Shown: positions 38,481 to 49,033 of the stretch, piece after piece | Layout of the letters: each line of letters opens with the position of its first letter | Position numbering within the stretch: the first letter of the stretch is position 1 | DNA from: Narthecium ossifragum | Taxonomy: Eukaryota > Streptophyta > Magnoliopsida > Dioscoreales > Nartheciaceae | Length of the DNA: 64,000 bases | Assembly: GCA_963920575.1 (NCBI GenBank) | Contig: OY986973.1 | Coordinates: forward strand, 24,205,760-24,269,759 | Direction: 5' to 3' | Translations under genes and position numbers: made by a program | The notes under the pieces: generated by a model | The model's input: only the letters and a program-made list of their open reading frames with translations | The model's database searches: none | Told to the model about the DNA's origin: nothing

Positions 38481-39881
38481 ATGGTTTCCGACGGTTGTAA
38501 CAGCGGTGGCCCTCACACCCATCATAGTCGGTCCTCTGGTGCTAGCAACCTCTGTTTGTAGCCACTAGGGACGCACCGCAGACTCAGTGAGCAAGCTGAT
38601 CGCGCGGTATACGATGGACGCATGACTCCATGTTGTGTTCGAGCGGTCCGGCGAGACCGGCAAAAGGTCCAACTACTCCCAATCCATCCTCATCACCACT
38701 TCGCAATCCGTCCTCGGCACCACTTTGCAATCCGTCCTCGAGCGACAAATCACTGCGTACCTCTCCAGGATCTAGCGAGGCGCCCACATCCAGCCCTTCA
38801 GCTATACCCTCGCCGTCGACGAGTCCTCCTTCAGTGTGCTCGCCTACTCCGCCAACACTCCCAACCTCCTTGACCTCTCCCCCCAATCCGTCGTCCCCAC
38901 CATCGACTGCAAACCCCCCCTCGACAACCCCCTCACCATCCGCACTCTATTCAACCCCTCAAGCTCCCTCCTCCTCCAACGCGGCGCCAGTGCCCGGGAA
39001 ATAACTCTAGGGGTGTACAACGGGTTGGGTAACCCGTTTTAACTCGAAAAATTAACCCGACCCGAACCTTAACGGGCGGGTCATAAGGTAGTCGTAAACG
39101 GGTCGGGTCTGACCCGACTCGTTACAATAATACCGGGTCGGGTAATGGGTGTTTAAGTTTTTGCTTAATGGGTAACCCATTTTACCCGTTTCGAATAAAA
39201 ACTATTTTCAAATTACAAGTATATATATATTATATATCTAATTAATTTCCAAGTTAATTGGAACTTACATTGGAAACTTTATATTTCTTCATGTGGCACA
39301 ACTTATATTTACGTGCTTACGTTGTTTGAATTTTGGATTAATAGATTGTAATTTAAAACTTTATATTTATTAATGTGGTACTAATAACGGGTTAATGGGT
39401 TATCTGTACCTGTTTACTTGTTAACCTGTTGACCCGTTAACCTGTTAACATGTTGATAAATTAACAGGTTAACGGGCGGGTCATAAGGCCCTCAAAAATT
39501 AACGAGTCGGGTCAGACCCGACCCGTTAACCTGTTGACCCGACCCATTGTACACCCCTAAATAACTCTCCTCAATCCAGTTTGGATCCACTCTCGCACCT
39601 CCGGTAAGCCATTCTACGCCATTCTCCACCGCATCGATGTCAGCATTGTCATCGACCTCGAGCCCGCTCGCACCGAGGACCCCACCCTCTCCATCGCCGA
39701 CGTCGTCCAGTCCCAGAAGCTCACCGTCCGCGCCATCTCAAGACTCTAAGCTCTCCCCAACGGCAATATAAAATTGCCATGTGACACCGTTGTCACCAAT
39801 GTCTGCAAGCTCACTTGTTGTGATCGAGTAATGGTGTACAAGTTCCACGAGGGCGAGCATGGAGAGGTCATCGTCGAGAGC
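38481..39881 (+). pseudogene. Phytochrome B-like pseudogene fragment
   Basis: The translation follows the phytochrome N-terminal PAS/GAF region: [114 protein letters not shown]. Nonsense changes occur at CGA-to-TGA (near 38620), CAG-to-TAG (near 38775) and CAA/CAG-to-TAA (near 39748). There is a one-base frameshift near 38558 and an in-frame 24-bp duplication (ttcgcaatccgtcctcggc/tttgcaatccgtcctcgag) near 38700-38746. A transposon splits it at 39009-39558. It stops abruptly before the chromophore-binding cysteine region, so it cannot make a photoreceptor. The region has no introns in normal PHYB, so retro- or DNA-level origin cannot be told. Confidence 0.9.
39009..39558. mobile_element. Non-autonomous TIR transposon, copy 2, inside the phytochrome pseudogene
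   Basis: Same family as 36997-37555: left end aggggtgtacaacgggttgg, inverted right end closing attgtacacccct. Exact 10-base flanking direct repeats aaataactct lie at 38999-39008 and 39559-39568. The interior again is non-coding, rich in acccg/gggt and acctgtta motifs. Removing the element and one flank joins the phytochrome reading frame exactly ([15 protein letters not shown]). Confidence 0.88.
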
Positions 39882-39884
39882 ACG

Positions 39885-40325
39885 AGTTCTTGGCCTCGAG
39901 ATTTTAGTATACTCGTAGTTCTTCTGGATATACGCCAGGATCGAGATGGGATCGAAGTGGTTTGCGCCATCGATGGCATCCAAGTTTTCTAATTTTCCAG
40001 TGATGAAGTTGGAAGAGATGATGGTTTTGGTGGGGAAGTGGAGATTAAAGACGACAGAGAGTTGGAACAAGGTGCCACCTTTGGACTAGGCGGAGCTCGC
40101 GCCGACCATGAAGAGTAGGGCGGACGGCTCGTGGACGTACTCGGAGAGGTCGAAGGAAGCCCAGCTGCGGAGGGGGAGGGGGAGGGGGAGAAGAGGGGGG
40201 GGGGGGTGTGGAGAGATTGCGGCGGTATGCACCGGTTGAGCCGTCGCGAAGGGAGAGGGAGGCATGGATATGGAAGACGTCCAAGGTTTGCGTTTGGAAG
40301 AGAGAACGAAGGAGAGAGAACATAA
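39885..40325 (-). pseudogene. Unidentified coding-like fragment, antisense to and abutting the phytochrome pseudogene
   Basis: On the minus strand, stretches such as YVHEPSALLFMVGASSA and FQLSVVFNLHFPTKTIISSN, then [20 protein letters not shown], read like genuine protein. They are broken by an in-frame stop near 40088. I do not recognise the family. The coding look ends close to where the phytochrome similarity stops (~39882), which suggests a rearranged or captured chimera. A G-run of about 14 is at 40195-40208. Confidence 0.35.
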
Positions 40326-41040
40326 AATAATATTATCATCCTTATATGAGGCTATGGTTATAAGTGAAACTTATGTTGTCCTATTGGCACCCATGTGTCC
40401 TACATGGAGGCTTGTGTGACACATGACGTTGTTCGGTTATGCCGCAACGGTTTCTTTCGTGATCAAGAGAGAGATCTCACACGATCTCATCTCCCCCACG
40501 ATCGCGACTCTAACCCCCAACCTCACCGCTCAATTACATTTATGTCCGTTTAAAATTACAAACATACATGACAATAATACAACTAATTAATTTTTTAGAT
40601 CTACTTATGCCAAGATGAATTTGGTTCTTGCTCACTCAAAATCTTGACTTGCGTTCAACTCATTTTTCAAATTACTAATTTGATCCTAAGTCAATTCTTT
40701 GATTCAATACATGGTTGCTCAATCTAGTGCTAGCTCGATACAAATCATTTAATTCCTTGGATAGAATTTTTATTTTCCACACTAAATATGGATGCATTTA
40801 TTAGTGCTCCATACAGCACACGTGAAACACATATCCAGGCCTCCTGGTCTTTGGGCCAACGACGCCGCCCACTAGCACGGCCTTTGCAATTTCCTCGATT
40901 CTGGCCCGGCCTCGAAGCCCGAACTAAACGAACGGCCGAGATAGGATCATGGCGATATCTAATCACAGCCGACCGAGCTGCTTCCCTAATGATATAATAA
41001 AAAGTAGCCCCAAATGGGTCTGCCGTCGATGCCCTAGTTC
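40326..41040. other. Intergenic DNA upstream of U2AF35
   Basis: No supported gene. It includes a patch at 40800-40960 with moderate GC content and two short opposed open frames that I regard as noise. Confidence 0.35.
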
Positions 41041-41132
41041 AGGCTCAGCTCGTTGGCTTCGATTTCCGAATCCCAAGCCCTCTCTGGTCTAACAATAGTA
41101 ATCCCACTCTCCCGAAGCCTCAAATGGTGAGG

Positions 41133-41141
41133 AAACCCTAG
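41133..41141 (+). promoter_or_regulatory. Telo-box in the U2AF35 leader
   Basis: An aaaccctag motif lies shortly before the probable 5'-UTR splice donor (gag|gtgagc at 41181-41182). Telo-boxes are common near the starts of plant housekeeping genes. The leader intron runs to the acceptor at 41748. Confidence 0.5.
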
Positions 41142-41753
41142 ACGATCCGATCCCTCTTTTCATCTCCTACGAGGAAACGAGGTGAGCTCTCCGTTAAACC
41201 CTCGCATAGTCTGTATTGTAGGAATTTTTTTCTTTTTCGCGGTGTTCTAAGCGTGCTATGTTGGCTCTGGGGTTTGATTATCCGATCTAGTTACGTTTCT
41301 CGCGCAAAGTTGGGGTTTTGTGATCTTTTTGCACGTTTCTATCTTTTGTTCCCTTTTTTTGGTGTTTGATCTAGTTTCATGTCACCGCCGGAAGCTAGGG
41401 TTTTGTGAACTTTTGCCTCGGTTTTTAATCACGGTCTCAAGTCTCTTTGAGGCCTACTAAATTGACTCGGTTGGTCGGCAAGCTGGAAACTAGGGTTTCA
41501 AGAAAATCGATTAGATTAGCGAACTTCTTGGAGGCTATTTTTTTCCTCTCACTCGTTTAAAATATGGTTTCCTCTAGGTTTCTACTGTACTGTAGTTGTA
41601 TTTGTTCTGTTTGAACGTGATCCAAACGACCCATGGCCACCCCTTTGGTTTTGCATCTCTGAATGACATTTCTAACGCAGTGTTAGCATCCATCTAGGAT
41701 TTCTGAACAACAAAAGAGGAAGGTCTGGGGTTATTTGATCTATATCAGGAGAG

Positions 41754-42596
41754 ATGGCAGAACATTTGGCTTCGATTTTCGGCACAGAGAAGGATCGTGT
41801 AAACTGTCCATTTTATTTCAAGATTGGGGCGTGCCGACATGGAGATCGGTGCTCGCGGCTCCACAACCGTCCTACCATCTCACCCACCCTCCTCCTGTCC
41901 AACATGTACCAGCGCCCTGACATGATAACACCAGGCGTGGACCCCCAAGGCCAAGCCATTGATCCGCGCAAAATCCAGGAGCACTTTGAGGACTTCTATG
42001 AGGACATCTTTGAAGAGCTTAGCAAGTTTGGTGAGATTGAGAGCCTCAACATATGTGACAACCTCGCAGATCACATGGTTGGGAATGTTTACGTTCAGTT
42101 CAAGGAGGAGGACCAGGCAGCTGCAGCTCTCCAGGCATTGCAGGGGCGATTCTACTCGGGCCGACCGATAATTGCCGACTTCTCTCCTGTCACGGACTTC
42201 CGTGAGGCCACATGCCGACAGTTCGAGGAGAACAGCTGCAACCGTGGTGGGTACTGCAATTTCATGCATGTGAAGCAGATTGGGAGAGAGCTCAGGAGGA
42301 AGCTCTTTGGGCGTCGGAGGTTTCGCGGGAGCCGTAGCAGAAGCCGGAGTCGTAGCCCACCTGTGCGGAGGGACCACCGTGAACGTGGTGGCGACTACCC
42401 TGATCGGAGGGACTACCATGGTGGAGGACGGAGGAGTGGAGACAAGCATGGCAGGTATGAGAATGATGGGGGGAGGCGAAGGCATGGGAGCCCTAAGAGG
42501 GCTAGAAGCCCTGCAAGGGAGGGGAGGGAGGGAAGTGAGGAAAGAAGGGCCCGAATTGAGCAGTGGAACAGGGAAAGGGAGGAGAAGCAAGGATGA
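41754..42596 (+). CDS. U2AF35: U2AF small subunit (U2AF35)
   Basis: Splicing factor that reads the 3' splice-site AG as partner of U2AF65. Intronless coding region, 280 residues. Order of domains: first CCCH finger with Cys18, Cys27, Cys33 and His37 ([20 protein letters not shown]); a UHM-type RRM from about residue 44 to 146 ([20 protein letters not shown] ... [16 protein letters not shown]); a second CCCH finger ([19 protein letters not shown]); and a basic C-terminal tail with RS dipeptides ([15 protein letters not shown]) and Gly/Arg-rich DR repeats. The 5' UTR carries a ~566-base intron (41182-41748), a usual plant arrangement when the coding part is one exon. An overlapping 283-codon frame on the other strand is a shadow of the biased RS codons. 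Confidence 0.96.
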   Translation: MAEHLASIFGTEKDRVNCPFYFKIGACRHGDRCSRLHNRPTISPTLLLSNMYQRPDMITPGVDPQGQAIDPRKIQEHFEDFYEDIFEELSKFGEIESLNICDNLADHMVGNVYVQFKEEDQAAAALQALQGRFYSGRPIIADFSPVTDFREATCRQFEENSCNRGGYCNFMHVKQIGRELRRKLFGRRRFRGSRSRSRSRSPPVRRDHRERGGDYPDRRDYHGGGRRSGDKHGRYENDGGRRRHGSPKRARSPAREGREGSEERRARIEQWNREREEKQG

Positions 42597-43164
42597 CCCA
42601 GGTCGAATTCCATCATTTGCTTGTTTCACTTTTCTATTCAATGTAGGACCTAGACGAGGGGTATGTTTCGCGTATTTTCCTCTCCATTGTGGTAGCTGTG
42701 TGTGGTCCAAAGGTTTTGATTTACACTCCATAATTAGAGGACACTGTTTTTCTTTGTAATGCGTGAATGAGATCTAGATCTACTGCGATGTATTATTCCT
42801 ACCTAGGTTGCTAGGATGAGCAAAATGAATGCTGCTTTGGATTTATATTTAACCTCAGGTACCTGTTCTGTCTTTTCGAAGCCCTTTTGTTCATACTTAT
42901 GTCCTTAGTCCTTTTACCAATCCTTTTGTTGTGGTCTTAGCTGGTCTTAGTATGTTTCTTTTGTAGGTCTTTGCTTTTATCCTTCTTTATTTACTTTGAT
43001 CACAAAAACTAAGGGAAGAACCATAACCAATTGTTCTAGCTGCTGAGTTAGAAAGAGTAATTTGGGTGCCTGCTGTTGTAATTGCTATATTGAATGACTT
43101 TAGTTTTGGTTATGGTTGGGGTTAACTTTGTGTCTCCTTGGAAAAAAGTTGTATCCCACGGACT

Positions 43165-43321
43165 CATATAAATTTCTTAACTTATTTTCACCTGAAAGGA
43201 GGGGTATATTATATATAGAGTTGGTCTAGACACTTTATTTTAAATCTTCGATTGAGATTTGGCACTTTTTCAACAGTGACATAAATTTCTTAACTTATTT
43301 GCACCGAAAAAGGAGGGGCAG

Positions 43322-43366
<45 letters not shown>

Positions 43367-43425
43367 GGACTAGACATTTTATTTTAAATCTTTGCTTGAG
43401 ATTTGGCACTTTTTTAAACTGTGAA
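43165..43425. repeat. ~115-bp tandem duplication with embedded (AT)n
   Basis: An aaatttcttaacttatt block at about 43170 recurs at about 43283. Each copy is followed by aggagggg, an AT-rich run, tagttgg(t/a)ctagaca and gagatttggcactttt. The second copy's AT run has expanded to about 20 AT units (43323-43362). Confidence 0.8.
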
Positions 43426-44847
43426 GCATACCTCGAGGCATTGTTAAAATATATTGATGAGTGGAAGACTAAAAGTATTGGGCCTGGCTTCCTTATTTGA
43501 AAGGGAAACGAAAAGTTAGTTTGTAACCATATCTCGAGCTAATTTCATGGTTAAAGCAGCATGAAAGCTTTTACTAAGATCTAACATAGTATCTAGTCCA
43601 AATAAGTCGGGATGACTAGCCTAACTTGGGTTAGTAAGTAATATGGCCATGGTAAATTTCTCAAAATAAACTTGTTGATTAGCTAGGGTTCTGACCTACT
43701 CTGAACCGCTCTAGTTTTTCCCTGTTTTCTTTTCTTTAGATTTCATTGTAGTTGGGAGATGGTGTTGCTTGTTAATGTATGGAAGAATTTGCCATTGCTT
43801 TCATTAACATAGTTGTTGGTTGGGTTTACTGTAGGATATTAGCTAGGGTTTTGGACGTAAGGGGAAAGGTATAGGTTAAAGGAAGGAGGGTGATTGTTAA
43901 ATCACTGTCCGTCTTTTAATGCCCCTTTCTGGAAAATAAGAAGAAATATTTGAGAGCAAGTAACCTTCTTTGCTGGGAGAATTATGTAGGATGTCTAATA
44001 TAGCTGTTTGTGAGGGATAAATCCCACTTGCCATTTTTGTTTCTACATTATGTGTGATTGGTTGAACTCTTTTCTTGCATAAGATGTAAGCAGAGTCGAA
44101 AGATTTTTGCATGTAATTAAAACTGTTTTCATCTCTGGGAAGCCATATGACATCTTACCTTTGAATGTGCATCCTATCTTTCTGATTTCTAATTATGTTG
44201 AATCTGCATTCGTTGTTAGGTTTGCTCTCGCTTTATCCATACCCGCTAAAAGTGATGCTTCCTTTTTTTTTTTAAACATAATATCTTGTTGTAATGTTGT
44301 TGGTCTGTCATTCATATGTCATAGCTACTTTTCAGTGTTTTATACATGATGCAAAATTTAAGATTTATGCTGTGCTTGCAAGATTCTTGCTGCTAAAAGA
44401 AATCCGTGTTTATGCTTCTTTATACAACTGCTAGGAAATCCTTGTCATGCATATGGTTTTTTGGAGTTCATCTGTAAATCTGCGTTTGCTTAGCTCCTCT
44501 TGTTTCATTTGGTTCCTTGTATTGGCCTCTTGTCTATTTTTGCTGGTGCGTGCTTTCAACTATACATACAAGTCGGTGCTTGGATACTTCTCTGCTGAGT
44601 GCGCTGGGAAACGTCCTCTCTATTTGTCATGCCTGTTTTGATTTGCTTCTGAATTGATAACGAATCTGATGATGCTTGTGCTATGATGCTGGGTATCTGG
44701 TTGTCGGTGTGTGTCACCAGGGCGTGTTGGAGTTTCGAGCTCATCATCTCATCTAGAATTATGTTTGCTACTTGAACTTTTCGTGAATGCGTCCTGCGCA
44801 GAGATGCTGTAATGAAATTTTGAGATAGACTTTTGGGCTCAACTCAT

Positions 44848-44886
44848 CCCCCCTCCCCTCCCCTCCCCCCCCCCCCCCCCCCCCCC
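44848..44886. repeat. C-rich/G-rich homopolymer tract
   Basis: Repeated cccctcccct followed by over 20 C in a row. The minus strand could form G-quadruplex structures. A (GA)n run follows at 44909-44926. Confidence 0.9.
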
Positions 44887-45477
44887 TCTAAAAAAAGGAA
44901 AAAAGGAAAGAGAGAGAGAGAGAGATTATCATCTTATGGGGCTTGGAGTTGACTTTTAGACCTGAAACCAGAAGTCAACTTGTTTTTTTGCCGATACAAG
45001 AAACGAGTTGACTTTTAGACCTGAAACCAATTGTTCGTGCCAACGGGTGGCCCGCCCGATCCTCTCGTTTAGTTTACTAGAATCTGGTTCTTATGGATGA
45101 AGTTAAATGGATTCCTGTTATAACTGAGTGAGATGGCTTAGAAGAGCTCCATTTAAATCGTTTAAAATCTGTTGAAGGTTGGTTTACAAGGGACCAAGGG
45201 TTAAAAACTTAAAATAATCATGTTAGACAAGCTAATTGGATCGCTCCTTGTTATGCGGGTTGATGGGCCAGCCATGAGAAAAATCCGAATCCAAACTCGA
45301 AGAAACAAATGGGGACAAAATGTGCCTCGAGATCGGCGCACTTCGATTCCTATAGCTTGTACTTAATCCACACCGCTGGTTCCCGGGTCCCACTTAAAAG
45401 ACCAGCTCCTATTGGTCGAGTGACGCTAATGTACCTCCACCGCCTGACTGGGTTCCTTCGACTCCAAGGAATCGCGT

Positions 45478-45488
45478 GCTATAAATAC
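45478..45488 (+). promoter_or_regulatory. TATA box of the bZIP60-type gene
   Basis: A tgctataaatacc sequence lies about 70 bases upstream of the ATG at 45551, which would place the transcription start near 45510. Confidence 0.7.
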
Positions 45489-45550
45489 CATTCCCCCGTT
45501 CGAAGAGCCCTCAATTTTCCCCTTTTTTGGTTTTTCGTTATTTTTCTCTA

Positions 45551-48246
45551 ATGGCGGAGGTGTTCGAGGGGTTCGACGAAGACATCTTCTCAGAGATCGA
45601 CCTTGATTTCTTCTCCCAAGGTTTCGACGATCTGGAGCCACCCTGCTTCCTTCCGCCGCCGCCGGCGGAGCCCGAGGAGGCTGCGCAGACGACTCTCGAG
45701 GAGGAGGCGCCGACGACGCCCGAGGAGGAATCGGGTTCGATGGAGTCCGATTCTAATTCGTCTTGGGCGATCGAGCTCGAGAAGTATCTGTTGGACGATG
45801 GCAACGGCGACGTGAGGGAAAGCGAGGAGGAGGGGGAGAACTACGAGGAGTTCTTCGCTGGCGTCTTCTCGTCGGAGGAAGAGGCTGCGTCAGTGGAGAG
45901 GGAAGAGAAAGGGGAGAGGAAGGGGAAGAGGGGTACGGATACGGTGGTCAAGGCGGAGGGAGGGGACGACCCTATGAACAAGAAGAGGAAAAGGTACGAG
46001 TAACCGATTTGGCTTTTTGTATGCGGTTTAATTGGTCAGGCTTATGGTTTTTGAATAGTCTTTTTGGCTCGAGACTTCGGAATCTTGATTTTGAACTTAA
46101 AATTACGTTTTCAGAGATTGGTAGCAGGGTTTTTGTCTCCCTTCAGAGTCAACAGAGGTTGTAAAAATTAGAGTTTTTGGCTGTTATTTTTGGTGGATTA
46201 TGTAATTATGGTAAGAATTGGAACGAGAAGTGCTGAACCCCCACTTCTGCAGTAAAACTGGATTGGTGCAAAATTTGATTGGAATAGCTACAGAAGAGTG
46301 GATTTGTCGCATAAGAGCTATTGGTTTTCTCTTACTCTGCTATAGCATTTGACTTTTGATGTTCAGTACTTGATCGGATATATGACTAAGAGGAAACGCA
46401 ATTAAAGGTGAAAAGCAATTAATAAAGTTATTTATGAAGGACTGATTTGGATCTATATGCTGAGATTGCTGGATATGATGATATACGACTGTTTATGCCA
46501 AGTAATGATAAAAAAAGTTGCTTTATCTGTTAAGTTTTTCGTTTCTTCTCTTGAATTGTTGTATATATTTCTTATAGGCAAGTTATTCCGTTGATTGTTT
46601 CGGTGATTTCTTATAGTGAACACAATCAGAATGGTCAAGATAGAAAAGTTAGGCTTGAGAAATGGGGTTAACCGGCTTGGTGGCAAAGGATAGTTTTATC
46701 ATTAAGGGTGTTTTATTTTGGAGAACTTACTGTTAGTAGTTCTTCATCTCCTTTTATTCTCTTGGGTTTCTCAGGCAGATGAGAAATCGGGACTCTGCCA
46801 TGAAATCAAGGGAGAGGAAAAAGATGTATGTTAAGGATCTTGAGATGAAGAGCAGGTTTCTAGAATCAGAGTGCCGGCGCCTGGAGTACTCCCTCCAGTG
46901 TTTCATAGCGGAGAACATGGCACTCCAACATCGCCTGCGGAATGAGAAGGCCTGTGGTGTATCTGCAGCCAAACAGGAGTCTGCTGTACTCTTCGTGGGT
47001 AAGAAAACAAAAGATTCAAGCCTCTGCTTGCATATCTTCTTAATGCTTCATTTGTTATTTGATGATTGTGGAGAATTTTATCATTTCATGCCATGTTCTT
47101 TGGCTTGATTGCCAGTGGTGGTGGATAAATGTTTTGGCTGTTTTAGCAATTGGTTGCTATACACATCTAACCTACTCTAAAGATTGGCATGTTGTTGTTA
47201 TCATGATCATTATAATTTTTGGAATAAGCTGATGGATGAGAACACTTAAAGCTGTCACTTGTCGATATGTCTATTGATTCATATGCTTAAGTTTTATTTT
47301 AGGTTTTTAGGTTCATCTACTTACTTTGATTTCCAAGGATTAAGTTGCTATAACTCGTTGGACTAAGTAAGACCAACTATGAGTGTTTGAATTCTTCAAA
47401 GTCCGGCACAAGTTTGTGTTTGGTGGTTTCCACTGGACTTGAAATTTTGGTGCAGAAGCCTGTTATGTTGCTGCCCAAATTCTAGGATGAAGAAACTTGA
47501 TGTCTCTTATTATGGTAATGCAATAGCACCCAGTCCAGCATACACCAATAACCAGCAGGGAGCTTCTCAATCACTTAAATTGTTTGTTGCAGAAGTCTTC
47601 TATGACGCCTTTTTGATGCTGCTTATTTAGATAATTTAGATACTTGACTTGTTATAAGACATGCTTGACATGTGAATTTGGCACGGAGTTGCTGTAAGTC
47701 TTCAGGTATCAGTCCCATGTCTTCAGTTAATTGTTGAATCAGGAGTTTCCAAGGCACTTTATCTTTGTGTTTAAGGCTGATGAATGGATAGAGGCAAATC
47801 AGCGGTGGCATGTCTTTTCTGCCATCTCAATATGCATTTTCTCATCGGTGGCTAGGAGGCCATTGTTGGCGCGCAAAGGGAAATGCACTTGAAACATGGC
47901 TGGGGACGACTTCTACTGCTTTCTAGTGTTTTGATATGTTCACAGTGATTTGTTTATTTATCCTGCTCTTTTTCTTTCGGCAGAATCCCTGCTGTTGGGT
48001 TCCCTGTTTTGGCTGTTGAGCACCGTCTGCCTATTCCCCCTTCCCGGCCTGCAAAGCTCGAATCCAAAGGATACAAGCAGTCTGGGAAAAGGTCTCGTTC
48101 TGGAGGTCGTGAGGGCCGGAACAATCGTGGTCAGGAAATTAAGGTCTGATGTAGCTTCTGGGTTGGTTGCTATGAGAAGAAAATACAGAGGTGCAAGGGC
48201 TAGGATGAAGCTTTGTTTGTTTCCTCTGCATGCTGTTTATGCTTAG
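45551..48246 (+). CDS. bZIP60: bZIP60-type ER-stress transcription factor (IRE1 substrate)
   Basis: Membrane-anchored bZIP factor of the unfolded protein response. Exons 45551-45993, 46775-46998 and 47984-48246 give 309 residues in the unspliced (ER) form. N terminus is acidic. The basic region is NRDSAMKSRERKK (Asn152 with Arg160, the N-x7-R rule), followed by a leucine zipper (LEMKSRFLESECRRLEYSLQ). Exon 3 opens with a membrane anchor (ESLLLGSLFWLLSTVCLFPL), as in Arabidopsis bZIP60, and ends with a lumenal tail. The same exon holds a second open frame up to a TGA at 48147-48149 that encodes a basic soluble tail (SKGYKQSGKRSRSGGREGR). This is what would be translated after removal of 20 or 23 bases by IRE1. 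See findings. Confidence 0.92.
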
Positions 48247-49033
48247 TCCTGTAGGCTCTCAATGCGACTTTCTGCTAGTTTGTAGATCTTCAGACTTTTG
48301 CATATGACAACTGATGTCATATAGAATATCGTTTTGAGTTTTTATCAGTTGTCTTAAATTTATTTGCAATATAATTCCCCTTTCATGTGAATGTGATTAT
48401 TTCCTGCTGCTCTGGAAGGGGATGTATATGAGATTACAGCAGAAAGTCGTAGGATGTTGATGTCTGATGTAAAATATGGGAGAAGCCTGCATTGATGTGG
48501 GCCAACAACAATTTAAGATTCTATGCAGTTTGCCTGATCTTAAGCTGATGGCGCAGCTTGTGTTATGAGAATTACTTTGGTTCAGCTTTTCTTGTTAGTG
48601 AAAGTGGTGAGAAGATTGTGCAATCCTAGTTGTGTTCTCTGAAGATCCTGTATGATAAGAAACCGGCTGAAAATTTCGAATAAATGGGAGTAGATCAGCA
48701 CCGTGTTCTCTTCCCAGTAAGATATTCTCATGTTTCACACCATCTTGTTGATAAATGCTCAACCACTCGAGTTGACAAACAAAATGCCAATGATATAAGC
48801 ATGGCATCGTTGTTAGTTGTATCTATTTGTTGCATGAGTCACTATGCTGCAGAGAGATAAGGACACAACTGGATGAGTGATATGTACGCATAGAAAATGA
48901 TGGAGAGTATGGGAACCAATCAATGCACTCGCACCATCTTCTTGCCTATTTAAACTCAACGAGATCCATTGTTGAGCTCTATACTTCAGAGACATAGAAC
49001 AGAGCGTGCTCTGTGCTCCTATAATTTGGCGAG
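48247..49033. other. Intergenic between the bZIP gene and the coiled-coil gene
   Basis: Contains the bZIP 3' UTR and the upstream region of the next gene. No further gene is supported. Confidence 0.4.

Larger units (their letters stand above)
42597..45475. other. U2AF35 3' UTR and long intergenic stretch
   Basis: No supported gene over nearly 2.9 kb. It holds the U2AF35 3' UTR and a ~115-bp tandem duplication at about 43165-43425. It also holds an (AT)n run, a C-tract at 44848-44886 with a following (GA)n run, and a 25-base motif repeated 59 bases apart at 44946 and 45005. The open frames at 44107-44641 are hydrophobic but match no family known to me. Confidence 0.45.

Noticed and set aside
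41880..42731. 283-codon minus-strand frame opposite U2AF35
   Set aside because: Low-complexity antisense of the RRM and RS/DR-rich codons, with no family features.
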